Positions 47,827 through 57,904 of a stretch of 64,000 bases of DNA are shown in pieces. Below the pieces are notes generated by a model that saw only the letters and a program-made list of their open reading frames with translations, had not been told where the DNA came from and did not search any database. Every line of letters begins with the position of its first letter. The stretch's first letter is position 1. The position numbers and the translations under genes are program-made. The DNA lies in contig NZ_PJAU01000033.1 of the NCBI RefSeq assembly GCF_002836255.1, positions 496,001-560,000 of the forward strand, written 5' to 3'. This DNA comes from Colwellia sp. 75C3. Lineage in GTDB: Bacteria; Pseudomonadota; Gammaproteobacteria; Enterobacterales; Alteromonadaceae.

Positions 47827-50139
47827 CTAGTTTTGTAAGTAATAAGGGCGTTTATAACCAAATATACTCTTATCAAACATCTCTTGAGTACCTATGGCGG
47901 ATTGCTTACCGTCTAAGCCTTTAATGATAAATTTAATGCTAATACCAGTATCAAATTTTTCATTACCCTCAGTAACAAAACTGGTTGGATCTAAGTTCGA
48001 GATAATATGACGATGATAGGCTATACGTACTGCCCAACAGCAACTTTCGTATTGAAAGCCAGCATATGACTCTATACTTCTATCTTGTTTCAAATCTTGT
48101 GTAACACGGCCAACAAATGCCCAGTTTTTGTTAATAGCAACACTTGTTAAGAGGGAAACTTGTTCTAAGCTATCTCCTGAGACATTACGAGTATAGCGAT
48201 GGTTCAATTGTATTAGATTATATTTATTAATTTGATAATCAATATTAACTTGTCCCTTATTGGTAAAATCCTCTAGGGTATTGTATTGAATATCCCCACT
48301 CACTTGCCACTGATGATTTATACGGTAAAACAAATCAGCTGCAACAGATGATTGTTTATTGTCAATATCTCCATTATCAGTTAACAAGGCATCATTGGCA
48401 AGGTCGGTATTATTGTCACCTAGATATTGAATGCGACCAAGACTGACGCGAATTATTTCTAAGTTCTCTTTATCAAGTAATCGACTAGTAATACCCCAAG
48501 TATATTGGTTAGCTGCAGCGATTCTATCTAAGCCACTATAACGGCTATCACGAAAAATACCGTGGAAATCGTCTTGTAATATAGTTGTATCATACAAGCC
48601 AATATTGGATTGATCTTTTTCTGGCACATAAAGGTATTGTAACTGCGGCTCTAGGGTATGGCGATAGCTTTCGCCAAAAGCAAGCAGTTGCCTATCAAAA
48701 TTTATACCTGCATGGATGCGTACTTTCGGTAAGGTTCTTTCTACTGTTTCTTCTAATGAACTGTCGGCAGAAATATTGCCTTGTTGATAATAGGTATGCA
48801 TTAATTTTACTTCAGAGTTAACAAACCAAGCAGGTCTAACAACGGGGAAGGTAAAGCCAGCTTCAACATGATAGCGGTGCGCTTCTACTTGATCTTTCTC
48901 TGAAGATTGAAAAGTAGTCATTTCAGAATAAAGTTCGAATTGGCCAGATAAAAAGTTTAAAGGTTGTTGGGCCGAGAGTTCAATGTGCGGTAATGTTTTA
49001 TAGCTAGGTTGATGATCACCGAGTACTTCAAAATCTTGTAATTGTATAGTTGCTTGCCACTGCTCGCCAAAGTAAGCCAATTCTGCTGTTTGATAGAGAT
49101 AAGCATCGTTTGAATTATACTGTTTACTACCAATATCAACTAAATAGTTATCATCACTAATGGTGGTGTAATCAATATAGGCACGGAAATCTTCAGAAAA
49201 AGTACCTACATGTTGAAAGCGTGCTAAATATCGAGAGTCATCATTACTGGTGATATCTTTATCATTATCTAAATATTCAATATCGATTTGACCCGATTGT
49301 TGGTCCATCAAATAACGAAATTCTGTTTGTAGCTGTAAACCGCGTTTAGACATATAACGCGGAGTAATAGTAGCATCATAGTTCTCAGCTATATTCCAAT
49401 AAAAAGGCGCGGTAATTTCAAGGCCAGTATTGGTTGTTGTTTCTATTTGAGGATACAAAAAACCGCTTAAGCGTTCTTTTGATATAGGGAAATAAAAGTA
49501 GGGGATATAAAAAATAGGTACATCTAAAACCCTAAATTGAGCATGATAAGCTTCACCAAAGTCACCAGTGGACGATAAATTAATTTCAGCCGCTTTTATT
49601 TGCCAGTCGGGAACTTCTTGTAAGCAGGTGGTATAGGTTGAGTCGACTAAACTCAGTTGGCCATCGCCACTAATAGAGAGTTTTTCTGCGGTACCATGCC
49701 CAGGGTTACCATCGAGTTGATATGAGGCGGACGTCATCTCTGTTGAGCTATCTGTTTTACTTGCACTGAGTGTGTTGGCAAAAATATTTATTTGTTTACC
49801 TTGGTAATGAATATTACCAATAGCTTCTATTTGCATTTTTAAACGATTAAAAGAAAGTTGGTCGGCAATTATTTTCTGATCTTTATCAACCAGAATAACA
49901 GAGCCGTTAAATAGTGCTGTTTGGTCTTGTTCGATACTTGCTTGCAAAGATGATATACGGATATTTCCGTTAATAACCTTAGGTATACCTAAGGAAATAT
50001 CATCAAATACAGGTAATATGCACTGCATTACTTTAGTTTCAGGCGATTGAGATTTTACTTCCTCTTTAGCTTGCGCTACTTCTATAAAGCAAACGAATAG
50101 TGCAACTAGGGTAAAATTTAATGTACGGGAAAAAGGCAT
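47827..50139 (-). CDS. lptD: LptD, outer-membrane LPS translocon
   Basis: This is a 770-aa protein with a signal peptide (end near AQA, residue 24), an N-terminal OstA beta-jellyroll and a C-terminal 26-strand-type barrel. Cysteines expected for the two long-range disulfides are present: MQCILP (Cys40), [10 protein letters not shown], and the C-terminal pair CC in [15 protein letters not shown]. It inserts LPS in the outer leaflet with LptE. It heads the lptD-surA-pdxA-rsmA-apaH block. Confidence 0.96.
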   Translation of the reverse strand: MPFSRTLNFTLVALFVCFIEVAQAKEEVKSQSPETKVMQCILPVFDDISLGIPKVINGNIRISSLQASIEQDQTALFNGSVILVDKDQKIIADQLSFNRLKMQIEAIGNIHYQGKQINIFANTLSASKTDSSTEMTSASYQLDGNPGHGTAEKLSISGDGQLSLVDSTYTTCLQEVPDWQIKAAEINLSSTGDFGEAYHAQFRVLDVPIFYIPYFYFPISKERLSGFLYPQIETTTNTGLEITAPFYWNIAENYDATITPRYMSKRGLQLQTEFRYLMDQQSGQIDIEYLDNDKDITSNDDSRYLARFQHVGTFSEDFRAYIDYTTISDDNYLVDIGSKQYNSNDAYLYQTAELAYFGEQWQATIQLQDFEVLGDHQPSYKTLPHIELSAQQPLNFLSGQFELYSEMTTFQSSEKDQVEAHRYHVEAGFTFPVVRPAWFVNSEVKLMHTYYQQGNISADSSLEETVERTLPKVRIHAGINFDRQLLAFGESYRHTLEPQLQYLYVPEKDQSNIGLYDTTILQDDFHGIFRDSRYSGLDRIAAANQYTWGITSRLLDKENLEIIRVSLGRIQYLGDNNTDLANDALLTDNGDIDNKQSSVAADLFYRINHQWQVSGDIQYNTLEDFTNKGQVNIDYQINKYNLIQLNHRYTRNVSGDSLEQVSLLTSVAINKNWAFVGRVTQDLKQDRSIESYAGFQYESCCWAVRIAYHRHIISNLDPTSFVTEGNEKFDTGISIKFIIKGLDGKQSAIGTQEMFDKSIFGYKRPYYLQN

Positions 50140-50231
50140 TTATTGTCCGGAAAAGGTGAAAGTACGTATAAAATAGCTATGAATCAAGTATTTTAACGGC
50201 TAATTGCTTTATGATATAGCAATTTTTTCAG

Positions 50232-50258
50232 TTGGACTAAATTCTTATGTCAAAGTTC
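50232..50258 (-). promoter_or_regulatory. Candidate sigma-E promoter for lptD
   Basis: On the minus strand GAACTT (50258-50253), 16 bp, TCCAA (50236-50232). The -35 fits the sigma-E consensus GGAACTT and the -10 is close to TCNAA. E. coli lptD (imp) is known to be sigma-E-controlled, which raises plausibility. Confidence 0.4.
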
Positions 50259-50366
50259 ATCTGCATATTATACCCATTACCAATCAAGATGTATGTTTCA
50301 GCGTTTGTTAGATATTTCAGTTTGAATGGTAAAGAGGCATAGATATTATTTAAGGAATGCTCGGAA

Positions 50367-51194
50367 ATGCATATTTGGGGTAAGATTTTAGGCTTTTTAT
50401 TTGGCTTTATGCTCAGTAAAAACTTGTTTGGTGCTTTACTTGGTCTTTGGTTAGGTCATCTATTTGATCGCGGTCGTGGATTTAATTTCAACGGTATAGC
50501 GGGCGGTAAAGAAGATGAAATATCTAGGCAAGCGGCTTTTTTCTACACGACCTTTTCGGTGATGGGTCATGTCGCTAAAGCAAAAGGACAGGTAACTAGC
50601 CATGAAATTGCTTTTACTAGTGCCTACATGGACAAACTGGGATTGAGTAGCGACTTACGAAAACAAGCGCAAGATGCTTTTCGTGAAGGTAAATCATCAG
50701 GCTTTCCTCTTAAAGACCGTCTGGTTAAATTTAAACGTTTGATGGGAAATCGGCATGACTTATTGTTAATGTTCTTAGAGATTCAAATTCAAGTCGCTTT
50801 TAGTGATGGCGAATTAGATGACGCAGAGCGTTCTGTTTTGCACACCATAGCAAAATTTTTAGGTTATTCAGCAAGTGAACTTGATAATTTACTGGAAATG
50901 ATTATTGCTGGTACTAACTTCCACCAGCAACAGTCGGGTCGAGGTTATAGGCAGCAAGGAGCTGGAAGTATACCTTCGAGCGGTCAACAGTTAACTAATG
51001 CCTATAAGGTGTTAGGTGTTGATAAAAACTCACCTATGCCAGTGATTAAAAAAGCCTATCGAAAATTAATGTCTCAACATCATCCTGATAAGTTAATTGC
51101 TAAAGGCTTACCACCAGCAATGATGGAAAGTGCTAAAGAAAAAACACAAGAGATTCAAGCTGCGTATGAGTTTATTGTCAAACAGAATAATTAA
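50367..51194 (+). CDS. djlA: DjlA, membrane-anchored DnaJ-like co-chaperone
   Basis: This is a 275-aa type III DnaJ protein with an N-terminal glycine-rich membrane helix (about residues 5-30), a TerB-like central domain (VAFSDGELDDAERSVLHTIA) and a C-terminal J domain (about 205-275) with HHPDKL. It stimulates DnaK at the inner membrane. Divergent from lptD, a neighbour also in E. coli. Confidence 0.96.
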   Translation: MHIWGKILGFLFGFMLSKNLFGALLGLWLGHLFDRGRGFNFNGIAGGKEDEISRQAAFFYTTFSVMGHVAKAKGQVTSHEIAFTSAYMDKLGLSSDLRKQAQDAFREGKSSGFPLKDRLVKFKRLMGNRHDLLLMFLEIQIQVAFSDGELDDAERSVLHTIAKFLGYSASELDNLLEMIIAGTNFHQQQSGRGYRQQGAGSIPSSGQQLTNAYKVLGVDKNSPMPVIKKAYRKLMSQHHPDKLIAKGLPPAMMESAKEKTQEIQAAYEFIVKQNN

Positions 51195-51229
51195 CTATTA
51201 ACTAATATTCGTGTAGTTAAAGTAACGGC

Positions 51230-51255
51230 AGTACAAAATGCATAGGTTTTGTACT
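51230..51255. terminator. Bidirectional hairpin between djlA and the DUF3530 gene
   Basis: AGTACAAAA (51230-51238) and TTTTGTACT (51247-51255) pair perfectly around an 8-nt loop. The genes are convergent. The U-run is only within the stem. Confidence 0.5.
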
Positions 51256-51318
51256 TGATGAACATGAACACATAATGTTTACTTGAAGTTGACTGTCTTA
51301 ACAATCCAAGTTAAATCT

Positions 51319-51344
51319 GCATATTCATGTGGTTTGAGTATATA
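51319..51344. repeat. Half-copy of the palindromic repeat
   Basis: GCATATTCATGTGGTTTGAGTATATA resembles one inverted arm of the repeat family (reverse complement TATATACTCAAACCACATGAA). The partner arm is not visible. Confidence 0.4.
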
Positions 51345-51346
51345 AC

Positions 51347-52291
51347 CTACCAACCTATCGCTTTTAACCAACTATTAATTTGGCTCAACAACTCTTCTTC
51401 TGGATAATAACCGGTAATGTTATTGTTTAATTGTCGTTGACGGAAATACACTTTCATCTCTTGTTTCGCAAATGACTTTCTTTGTGCAGCCTTGGCTAAG
51501 ACAAGCGGATTATCATGTTTAAGGTAGAGATCTAGCACTGGCAGTTCGGTAAAGGCCAGTTGACGAGCAAAGTCTTCATTTACACTATTAATGAGTGCAT
51601 GGTTGCTCTGTCGATAGCTGCTAAGCATGATGAGTGCATTGGGACGTTGACTATCTTCTTGGCTGTACAAGTCGACCAGTAAAGCGGCGTTATTACCTTG
51701 GGCAATAACTAGCACTATACCGGGATACTCTTTTGCTGTGTTCATTACGGCATTGAGCATAGTACTGAGTTTATTTTTATAATCATCCAACGCCAATTGG
51801 TTTTCTTTTTTTTGCTCTTCAACAGTAATTGCTTTTGAAGGGTAATTTTCTGGCTTGTTACTCGGTTGTATAGCAATGGTACTCCAACCTTTGGATGGGA
51901 GAATATTACGTAAGTAATTAATTGCTTTTGGATTAGTCGCACCTTGCTGCCACTCAGGTAATAAAATCGCCACTCCTTTGCTATTAGCGCTAGTATATCT
52001 TTTCACTAACGTTAAATAATCATCAGGTCCTGCTAACAATGGCTTTACCTGCTCACCCGTTAAATAATGTTTAAGATCATCTTTATGTTGCTTGGTTAAC
52101 GCGATAGGTTTTTGTATTGGGCTCGTTTTATTCGTTTTCAGTGGAGCCTTTTCGGTCGCAGCATCCGCTTTTTTTTCTTCAGCAAAGGTAACGGGTGTTG
52201 AGCAAATAAAAATAAGCGAACAGATAAATAAAGCCACTGCTTTTGAGTTGATGTTATTTCTACTTATTTTACGTGGGAATTTTTTATGCAT
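51347..52291 (-). CDS. DUF3530 family secreted alpha/beta-hydrolase-like protein
   Basis: This is a 314-aa protein with a long basic N-terminal signal (core ALFICSLIFICSTPVTFA, ending near residue 38), a polar Lys/Thr linker, and a domain with ILLPEWQQG, GWSTIAIQP, and VLVIAQGNNAALLVDLY in an alpha/beta-hydrolase-like order. The usual nucleophile Ser elbow is replaced by G-N-N, so it may lack esterase activity. RBS GAGGAAAA before the ATG. Function unknown. It follows rluA in the same direction, 63 nt apart. Confidence 0.78.
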   Translation of the reverse strand: MHKKFPRKISRNNINSKAVALFICSLIFICSTPVTFAEEKKADAATEKAPLKTNKTSPIQKPIALTKQHKDDLKHYLTGEQVKPLLAGPDDYLTLVKRYTSANSKGVAILLPEWQQGATNPKAINYLRNILPSKGWSTIAIQPSNKPENYPSKAITVEEQKKENQLALDDYKNKLSTMLNAVMNTAKEYPGIVLVIAQGNNAALLVDLYSQEDSQRPNALIMLSSYRQSNHALINSVNEDFARQLAFTELPVLDLYLKHDNPLVLAKAAQRKSFAKQEMKVYFRQRQLNNNITGYYPEEELLSQINSWLKAIGW

Positions 52292-52354
52292 TTTTTTTCC
52301 TCAACGGGTATTTATGCTATATCGACCATAGAATAAAAGTGTGAAGTAGAAATG

Positions 52355-53050
52355 TTAAATAAATGGGCAGGGAGCGTTAAAGGTAATAGCTTTTTCAGTC
52401 TTTGGATGAAATAAGCTTAACTTCAATGCATGCAACTGTAATCTATTTTTCATGGCTAATGCTTCTTTTGATGCGTATAACCTATCACCTAAAATAGGAT
52501 GACCTAAGGCTAACATATGCACTCTAAGTTGATGTGAACGTCCTGTTACGGGAGTCAGCTCCACTAAGGTACTTGCTTGTTCATCAGTAGAGTCATGCTC
52601 TTCTTGGCTACGATTAAGCACTCGGTAATGTGTTAACGATTGTTTGCCGTTTTCATGGTCGACTTTTTGTTTTGGCCTATTTGGCCAATCACATATCAGA
52701 GGTAAATCAACACTACCTTCATCCAGAGCTACTAAACCGAATACACGAGCAAGGTAAGTCTTTTGGGTTTTTCTTTGCTCAAATTGGCGACTAATGGCGA
52801 CATGTGCTAGTTTGTTTAACGCCATAATCATTAAACCCGAGGTAGCCATATCTAATCTATGCACGATAGTTGCAGTGGGTAAAATTCGTTGCACACGATT
52901 TTGTAAGCAATCTTGGTGTTCTGGCAAGCGGCCAGGCACGCTTAAAATGCCACTCGCTTTATTCAATACAATAAAGTCATCGTCTTGGTAAATTATATCA
53001 AGATAAGGTGACATAGGTGGGAGGTAGATAAAATCAGGGTTTGCGCTCAT
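52355..53050 (-). CDS. rluA: RluA-type pseudouridine synthase (23S 746 / tRNA 32)
   Basis: This is a 231-aa pseudouridine synthase. Catalytic Asp67 is in HRLDMATSGLMIMALNK; GILSVPGR and GRSHQLRVHMLALGHPILGD are also present. No S4 domain is visible, consistent with RluA rather than RluC/D. In E. coli RluA also lies next to rapA, as here (102 nt after it). Confidence 0.93.
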   Translation of the reverse strand: MSANPDFIYLPPMSPYLDIIYQDDDFIVLNKASGILSVPGRLPEHQDCLQNRVQRILPTATIVHRLDMATSGLMIMALNKLAHVAISRQFEQRKTQKTYLARVFGLVALDEGSVDLPLICDWPNRPKQKVDHENGKQSLTHYRVLNRSQEEHDSTDEQASTLVELTPVTGRSHQLRVHMLALGHPILGDRLYASKEALAMKNRLQLHALKLSLFHPKTEKAITFNAPCPFI

Positions 53051-53152
53051 TGCTTTCTCATGATTAGGAATAAAGGGCTATGTTCTTACGAACATAATCC
53101 TTTATTCATTAGGCTACAGATATTACAGTGCTGGAAATTAATATACAGGCAA

Positions 53153-56080
53153 TTAGTGTGTAACCACAATCATGCGAATTGCTTCAAAAGTCAATTGCGC
53201 TTTATCAATATAGTGGCTTAACTCATTTTGCTGTTGACTAATAAAATCAATCTCTTCTTGTCGAACACTTGGATTAATCGCTTTTAACGCGGTTAATCGT
53301 TGTTGCTCTAATGAGAGTTTGTTTTGCATAGCCGCTAATGATTTTTCTTGGATTGCAACAATATGTTGCGCGCCATGTGCTTCTGCTTTTTCAACCAAAG
53401 GTGCAATTTGAGGCTTTAGTGCTTTGATAAGTTGTAATGCCATTTGCTTTTTAACGGGCGATAACTGTTTATCAAGTACACTTTCACTGATTTTTTCCGC
53501 TAAGTTATAGCCATTTTTGTCAACTAAAATACGAATTGGCGTTGTCGGTAAGTAACGACCTAATTGTAAATGAGCTGGCGCTGTTGCTTCAACGGTAAAT
53601 AAACATTCAATGAAGAAGGTACCAACAGGTAAGGCTTCATTTTTTAATAAACCAATACTGGCATTACCAATTTCATCACACAATACCATATCCATAACAC
53701 CACGGACCATCGGATGATCCCAAGTGAGTAGCTGGTAATTTTCATTAATTAAAGCGGTCTCTCTATCAAAGGTGATCGTTGTGCCATCTTCTGGTAAACA
53801 AGGGAAATTGCTATTCAGCATATGTTCGCTTTGATTTAAGGCGATAGCATTATCTGCTTTATCATCTTGTTGAACACCAAAAACATCAAGGGCTTGGAAC
53901 ATAAACTGTGGTAACCCTATATCGTCATCCACTTTTTGAATTTTTTCAACTAGTTCATGAGCACGCCCTTGTCCTGAAGAGTTAAGCTCTAACAGTTTAT
54001 CTCGACCTGACTCCAACTCAGCTTTAATGGTTAAGTGTTTTTGCCAACTATCACTGATAAGCGCTTCAGCTTCAGTTGACTGTTGCTGGCAAGTTAATGC
54101 TAGCGAAAGTAACTGCTCGCCAAATGTTTCAAAAACTACTCGGCCGGTAATGCAAGTGTGCTCAAATGCTTGCATACCTTGATGGTACCAATCAAATAAT
54201 AACTGCTGGGCTGAATCTTCAAAGTAAGGTACATGAATACGAATGACCTCAGTTTGACCAATACGATCTAATCGGCCAATGCGTTGCTCTAATAAATCGG
54301 GATTACAGGGTAAATCAAACAGTACTAAATGATGAGCGAATTGAAAGTTACGTCCTTCACTACCAATTTCAGAACACAACAAAAGTTGAGCACTGTCTTC
54401 ATCTTGAGCAAAATAAGCGGCAGCCTTATCACGTTCAAAGATTGATAAACCTTCATGGAAAACTGCGGCACGAATACCTTCTTTAATACGAAGCGCAGCT
54501 TCTAAATCAATCGCTGTTTGTGCATGAGCACAAATAACTAAAACTTTTTCTTTTTTAAGTGACTGTAACAATTCAATTAAATAATCGACTCTAGGATCAA
54601 AGTTAGTCCAGGTCTCATTTTTTTGATCTAAGCCGTGCAGCATTTCTGGCGTGAAAATATATTTAGCTTGTTTTGATTTAACTAAACTTTCTGGGCAGTC
54701 ACTGAGCATAAACTCATTAATGTTTTCTTGATATTGCTCAGGCATATTTAGTGCTGTTGGCACAACTTGTCGGGCAGGGAAGCCTTTAATCGTATTTCGA
54801 GAGTTTCTAAACAAAATACGACCAGTACCATGTCTATCAAGTAATTGTTTTAACAAGTCTTGGCGTACTTTTGCTGATAGTGTGATATCTGTTTGGTTTA
54901 ACTCAGTAAGTTGCACGCTGATATCAATTTCTTTCAATAAATGAGTAAGTGTTGTCTCTTGCTCACTAGAAAGCTTGTTACCCTCGACTAAAGCATTGGC
55001 GGCATCAGCAACTTCACTATAGTGTGACTCTTCTTCGATAAATTTTTGATAATCATAAAAACGATCCGCATCTAACAACCGTAAACGAGCAAAGTGACTT
55101 TCATGACCTAATTGATCAGGGGTGGCGGTTAACAATAAAACGCCAGGAATAACTTGTGCAAGTTGTTCAATACATTGATATTCAATGCTAGGTTTATCTT
55201 GTTGCCAGTTTAAGTGATGTGCTTCATCGACGACCATTAAGTCCCAATCTTCACTAACCAGTGCTTCATACCATTCTGGATTATTAGTAATAAACCCTAG
55301 ATTAACCAGTACTAATTGTTCTGAGCTAAAAGGATTGGCTTTTTTGCCATCAATATAATTATCTTGGCTGGTTTCAACACAACGTTCATTATCAAAAATA
55401 CTAAAGTTAAGGTTAAAACGGCGTAGCATTTCAACCAGCCATTGATGCATTAAAGACTCTGGTACTATGATCAGAATTCTTTTGGCACGGCCAGTGACTA
55501 ATTGTTGATGAATGATCAGACCTGCTTCAATGGTTTTACCTAAGCCAACTTCATCGGCAAGTAAAACGCGAGGGGCAAAGCGATTGCCTACTTCATCAGC
55601 AATGTAAAGTTGATGTGGGATTAAGCTAACTCGACCACCAGTCAAACCAGTTAAATCTGATTGTTGTTGCTGATATTGATGTTGTAAGCAATCTTTACGT
55701 AAGCGAAACCAATCTAAACGGTCAACTTGGCTATTGAGTAAACGATCGTGGGGTTTATTGAATTTAATAAAATGATCTATCATCACTTCTTTTAAAATTA
55801 CTTGTTCATTGGTGTCTTGGCGTATGCCCTCATAGCTAATTATGCCATGAGCTTCACTTTGTGAAATTACTTTTAGAGACCAGCCTTCGTGGCTAGGAAT
55901 AAGGTCACCTTGATTAAATATAACACGTGTTAATGGTGCATTTTCTTTCGCGTATTTACGCGCTTCACCTGTCGCCGTGAAAATAATATTAACAAAGCGG
56001 TGTTCAACCCCTGTTACTGTACCCAATCCTTGATCTGATTCACTGTCACTGATCCAACGCTGACCTACCTGAAATGGCAT
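53153..56080 (-). CDS. rapA: RapA, RNA polymerase-recycling SWI2/SNF2 ATPase
   Basis: This is a 975-aa helicase-like protein that binds RNA polymerase and recycles it after termination. N-terminal Tudor-like domains (1-105, GQRWISDSESDQGLGTV), the SNF2 ATPase (Walker A LADEVGLGKTIEAGLII; DEAH box VVDEAHHLNW; LLLTATPDQLG), a helicase C domain (LFDLPCNPDLLEQRIGRLDR) and a long C-terminal part. GGAG lies before the ATG. The length matches the E. coli protein (968 aa). Confidence 0.97.
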   Translation of the reverse strand: MPFQVGQRWISDSESDQGLGTVTGVEHRFVNIIFTATGEARKYAKENAPLTRVIFNQGDLIPSHEGWSLKVISQSEAHGIISYEGIRQDTNEQVILKEVMIDHFIKFNKPHDRLLNSQVDRLDWFRLRKDCLQHQYQQQQSDLTGLTGGRVSLIPHQLYIADEVGNRFAPRVLLADEVGLGKTIEAGLIIHQQLVTGRAKRILIIVPESLMHQWLVEMLRRFNLNFSIFDNERCVETSQDNYIDGKKANPFSSEQLVLVNLGFITNNPEWYEALVSEDWDLMVVDEAHHLNWQQDKPSIEYQCIEQLAQVIPGVLLLTATPDQLGHESHFARLRLLDADRFYDYQKFIEEESHYSEVADAANALVEGNKLSSEQETTLTHLLKEIDISVQLTELNQTDITLSAKVRQDLLKQLLDRHGTGRILFRNSRNTIKGFPARQVVPTALNMPEQYQENINEFMLSDCPESLVKSKQAKYIFTPEMLHGLDQKNETWTNFDPRVDYLIELLQSLKKEKVLVICAHAQTAIDLEAALRIKEGIRAAVFHEGLSIFERDKAAAYFAQDEDSAQLLLCSEIGSEGRNFQFAHHLVLFDLPCNPDLLEQRIGRLDRIGQTEVIRIHVPYFEDSAQQLLFDWYHQGMQAFEHTCITGRVVFETFGEQLLSLALTCQQQSTEAEALISDSWQKHLTIKAELESGRDKLLELNSSGQGRAHELVEKIQKVDDDIGLPQFMFQALDVFGVQQDDKADNAIALNQSEHMLNSNFPCLPEDGTTITFDRETALINENYQLLTWDHPMVRGVMDMVLCDEIGNASIGLLKNEALPVGTFFIECLFTVEATAPAHLQLGRYLPTTPIRILVDKNGYNLAEKISESVLDKQLSPVKKQMALQLIKALKPQIAPLVEKAEAHGAQHIVAIQEKSLAAMQNKLSLEQQRLTALKAINPSVRQEEIDFISQQQNELSHYIDKAQLTFEAIRMIVVTH

Positions 56081-56311
56081 AAACTTACTTCTCCAACGAT
56101 TGCTTAGTTATCATTAATTGGGATACTAAGCATTAAAACTCGGGGTAAAAAAATGCGCTATATTACTCTTAATCATAGACGGAATCATTAAAAAATTATG
56201 CTTGCTTCACTATAAATAAGATATTAATGTTAATAAGCTATACTTTAGTTGATATTGATTACTGTATTGCTCTTTTATATTTGTTTTGTCAGTGAATCAC
56301 GGAGATTAGTC

Positions 56312-57763
56312 ATGACTAAAGAGAATATGAATAATGAGAATAAGTTAAATGAGAAAGTAACCTCGGCACTTCAAACCGAAGATAACGTTGAACAACCAAT
56401 TGTCTATATTTTAGATACCAATATCCTTTTGCATGAACCTTTCGCTTTTTTATCTTTTAAAGAGCACGATGTCGTTGTACCCATGACAGTGTTGGAAGAA
56501 CTCGATTCAATTAAAGATAGGCGTAAAGATGTCAGCCGTGACGCTAGGGTAGCTATACGAGCGCTTGAAGATACTTTACGAGATGCCAGTCCAGAGCAAG
56601 TACTTGCCGGTGTTAAACTCCCCCAAAACGATGATCAACATCCTAGTGGTCGTCTCGCCATTATTAATGATTATGCCCTTGAGAAAACGGCTCACACCTT
56701 ATCTTTCAATGAAAATGATAATCGTATTATTAACGCTGCTTTGTATATTCAAAAGAAAACGCCGCATAAAAAAATTGTTTTAGTCACTAAAGACATCAAT
56801 ATGCGTCTGAAGGCCAAGGGAGCAGGGCTAGCCCACGTAGAAGATTATAGAACTGATCAGCTCATTGACGATATTCAATTTTTGACTAAAGGTTACCATC
56901 AATTTGAAGGAGACTTCTGGCAACACATTCAATCTGTAGATAGTGAGACCGAAGGGCGAAATACTACTCATTATGTAGCTCGAGATACCGTACCTTTAAC
57001 TTATATCAATGAATACTTACTCGATGAAGGTGATACATTTGCGGGTAAGGTTACCGGTTGGGATGATGAGCGAATATCAATCTTAGACCTCGGCCGAGAG
57101 CGACTGTTAGCGAAAAATGCTTGGGGTATTCATCCTAAAAATGTTTATCAAGGCATGGCAATGGATGCTTTATTGGATCCTACTATAGATTTGGTGATCC
57201 TTACAGGGCCAGCAGGGAGTGGTAAAACCTTGTTAGCCTTAGCTTCAGCCTTAGAGCAAGTAATAGAACGTGGTCTTTATGACAAAATAATTGTTACACG
57301 TAGTACCCCTGAAATTGCAGAATCTATTGGCTTTTTACCAGGTACCGAAGAAGAGAAAATGGCACCTTGGCTTGCGGCAATAACGGATTCTCTTGAAGTA
57401 TTACATCAACAAGATGAAAGTATGCATGGCAGTTTGAGTTACATTATGGATAAAGCGAATATCCAATTTAAGTCTGTGAACTTTATGCGGGGTCGTAGTA
57501 TTCAAAATGCCCTGGTACTGCTTGATGAATGTCAAAACTTAACGGCGGCTCAGTTAAAAACTATTATCACTCGTTGTGGTGAAGGCACTAAACTCGTTTG
57601 TTCGGGTAATTTAGCACAAATTGATAGTAATTATTTAACGGCAGTAACCTCAGGTTTGACTTATATTGTCGAGCGCTTTAAAGACTTTCCTGGGTCAGCT
57701 ACTGTTAACTTAAACGGTGTGGTACGCAGTCGACTTGCTGCTTTTGCGGAGGAGAATTTATAG
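56312..57763 (+). CDS. PIN-PhoH ATPase (YlaK/PhoH2-like)
   Basis: This is a 483-aa protein with an N-terminal PIN domain (YILDTNILLHEP, VPMTVLEELDSIK; acidic residues present) followed by a PhoH ATPase (Walker A GPAGSGKTLLALA; Walker B VLLDECQN). Related PhoH2 proteins are ribonuclease/helicases of uncertain role; this single-gene form has no upstream antitoxin-like ORF visible. The frame extends to 56249, but ATG 56312 has GGAGA 9 nt upstream and was chosen; the longer N-terminus would form a spurious hydrophobic stretch. Confidence 0.92.
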   Translation: MTKENMNNENKLNEKVTSALQTEDNVEQPIVYILDTNILLHEPFAFLSFKEHDVVVPMTVLEELDSIKDRRKDVSRDARVAIRALEDTLRDASPEQVLAGVKLPQNDDQHPSGRLAIINDYALEKTAHTLSFNENDNRIINAALYIQKKTPHKKIVLVTKDINMRLKAKGAGLAHVEDYRTDQLIDDIQFLTKGYHQFEGDFWQHIQSVDSETEGRNTTHYVARDTVPLTYINEYLLDEGDTFAGKVTGWDDERISILDLGRERLLAKNAWGIHPKNVYQGMAMDALLDPTIDLVILTGPAGSGKTLLALASALEQVIERGLYDKIIVTRSTPEIAESIGFLPGTEEEKMAPWLAAITDSLEVLHQQDESMHGSLSYIMDKANIQFKSVNFMRGRSIQNALVLLDECQNLTAAQLKTIITRCGEGTKLVCSGNLAQIDSNYLTAVTSGLTYIVERFKDFPGSATVNLNGVVRSRLAAFAEENL

Positions 57764-57904
57764 CTTTTAGTCTGTATGGAAGGTGACTTGTTTAAATAAG
57801 TTACTTTTCCTTGTTTAACTCTTGTTTAGTTCTTGTTTAAATGATCTGACTGCTTTAACTTAGCCAGTTATCTGATTATGTAAACAAAAAGTTAAGGCGT
57901 TTTA

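Noticed and set aside
50268..50300. TATACCCATTACCAATCAAGATG, resembling one arm of the palindromic repeat
   Set aside because: Only part of the arm matches and no inverted partner is seen; kept as a possible degenerate half-copy only.
56249..56311. Extended N-terminus of the PhoH-like protein
   Set aside because: The extension is a spurious hydrophobic stretch, and the ATG at 56312 has a strong Shine-Dalgarno.
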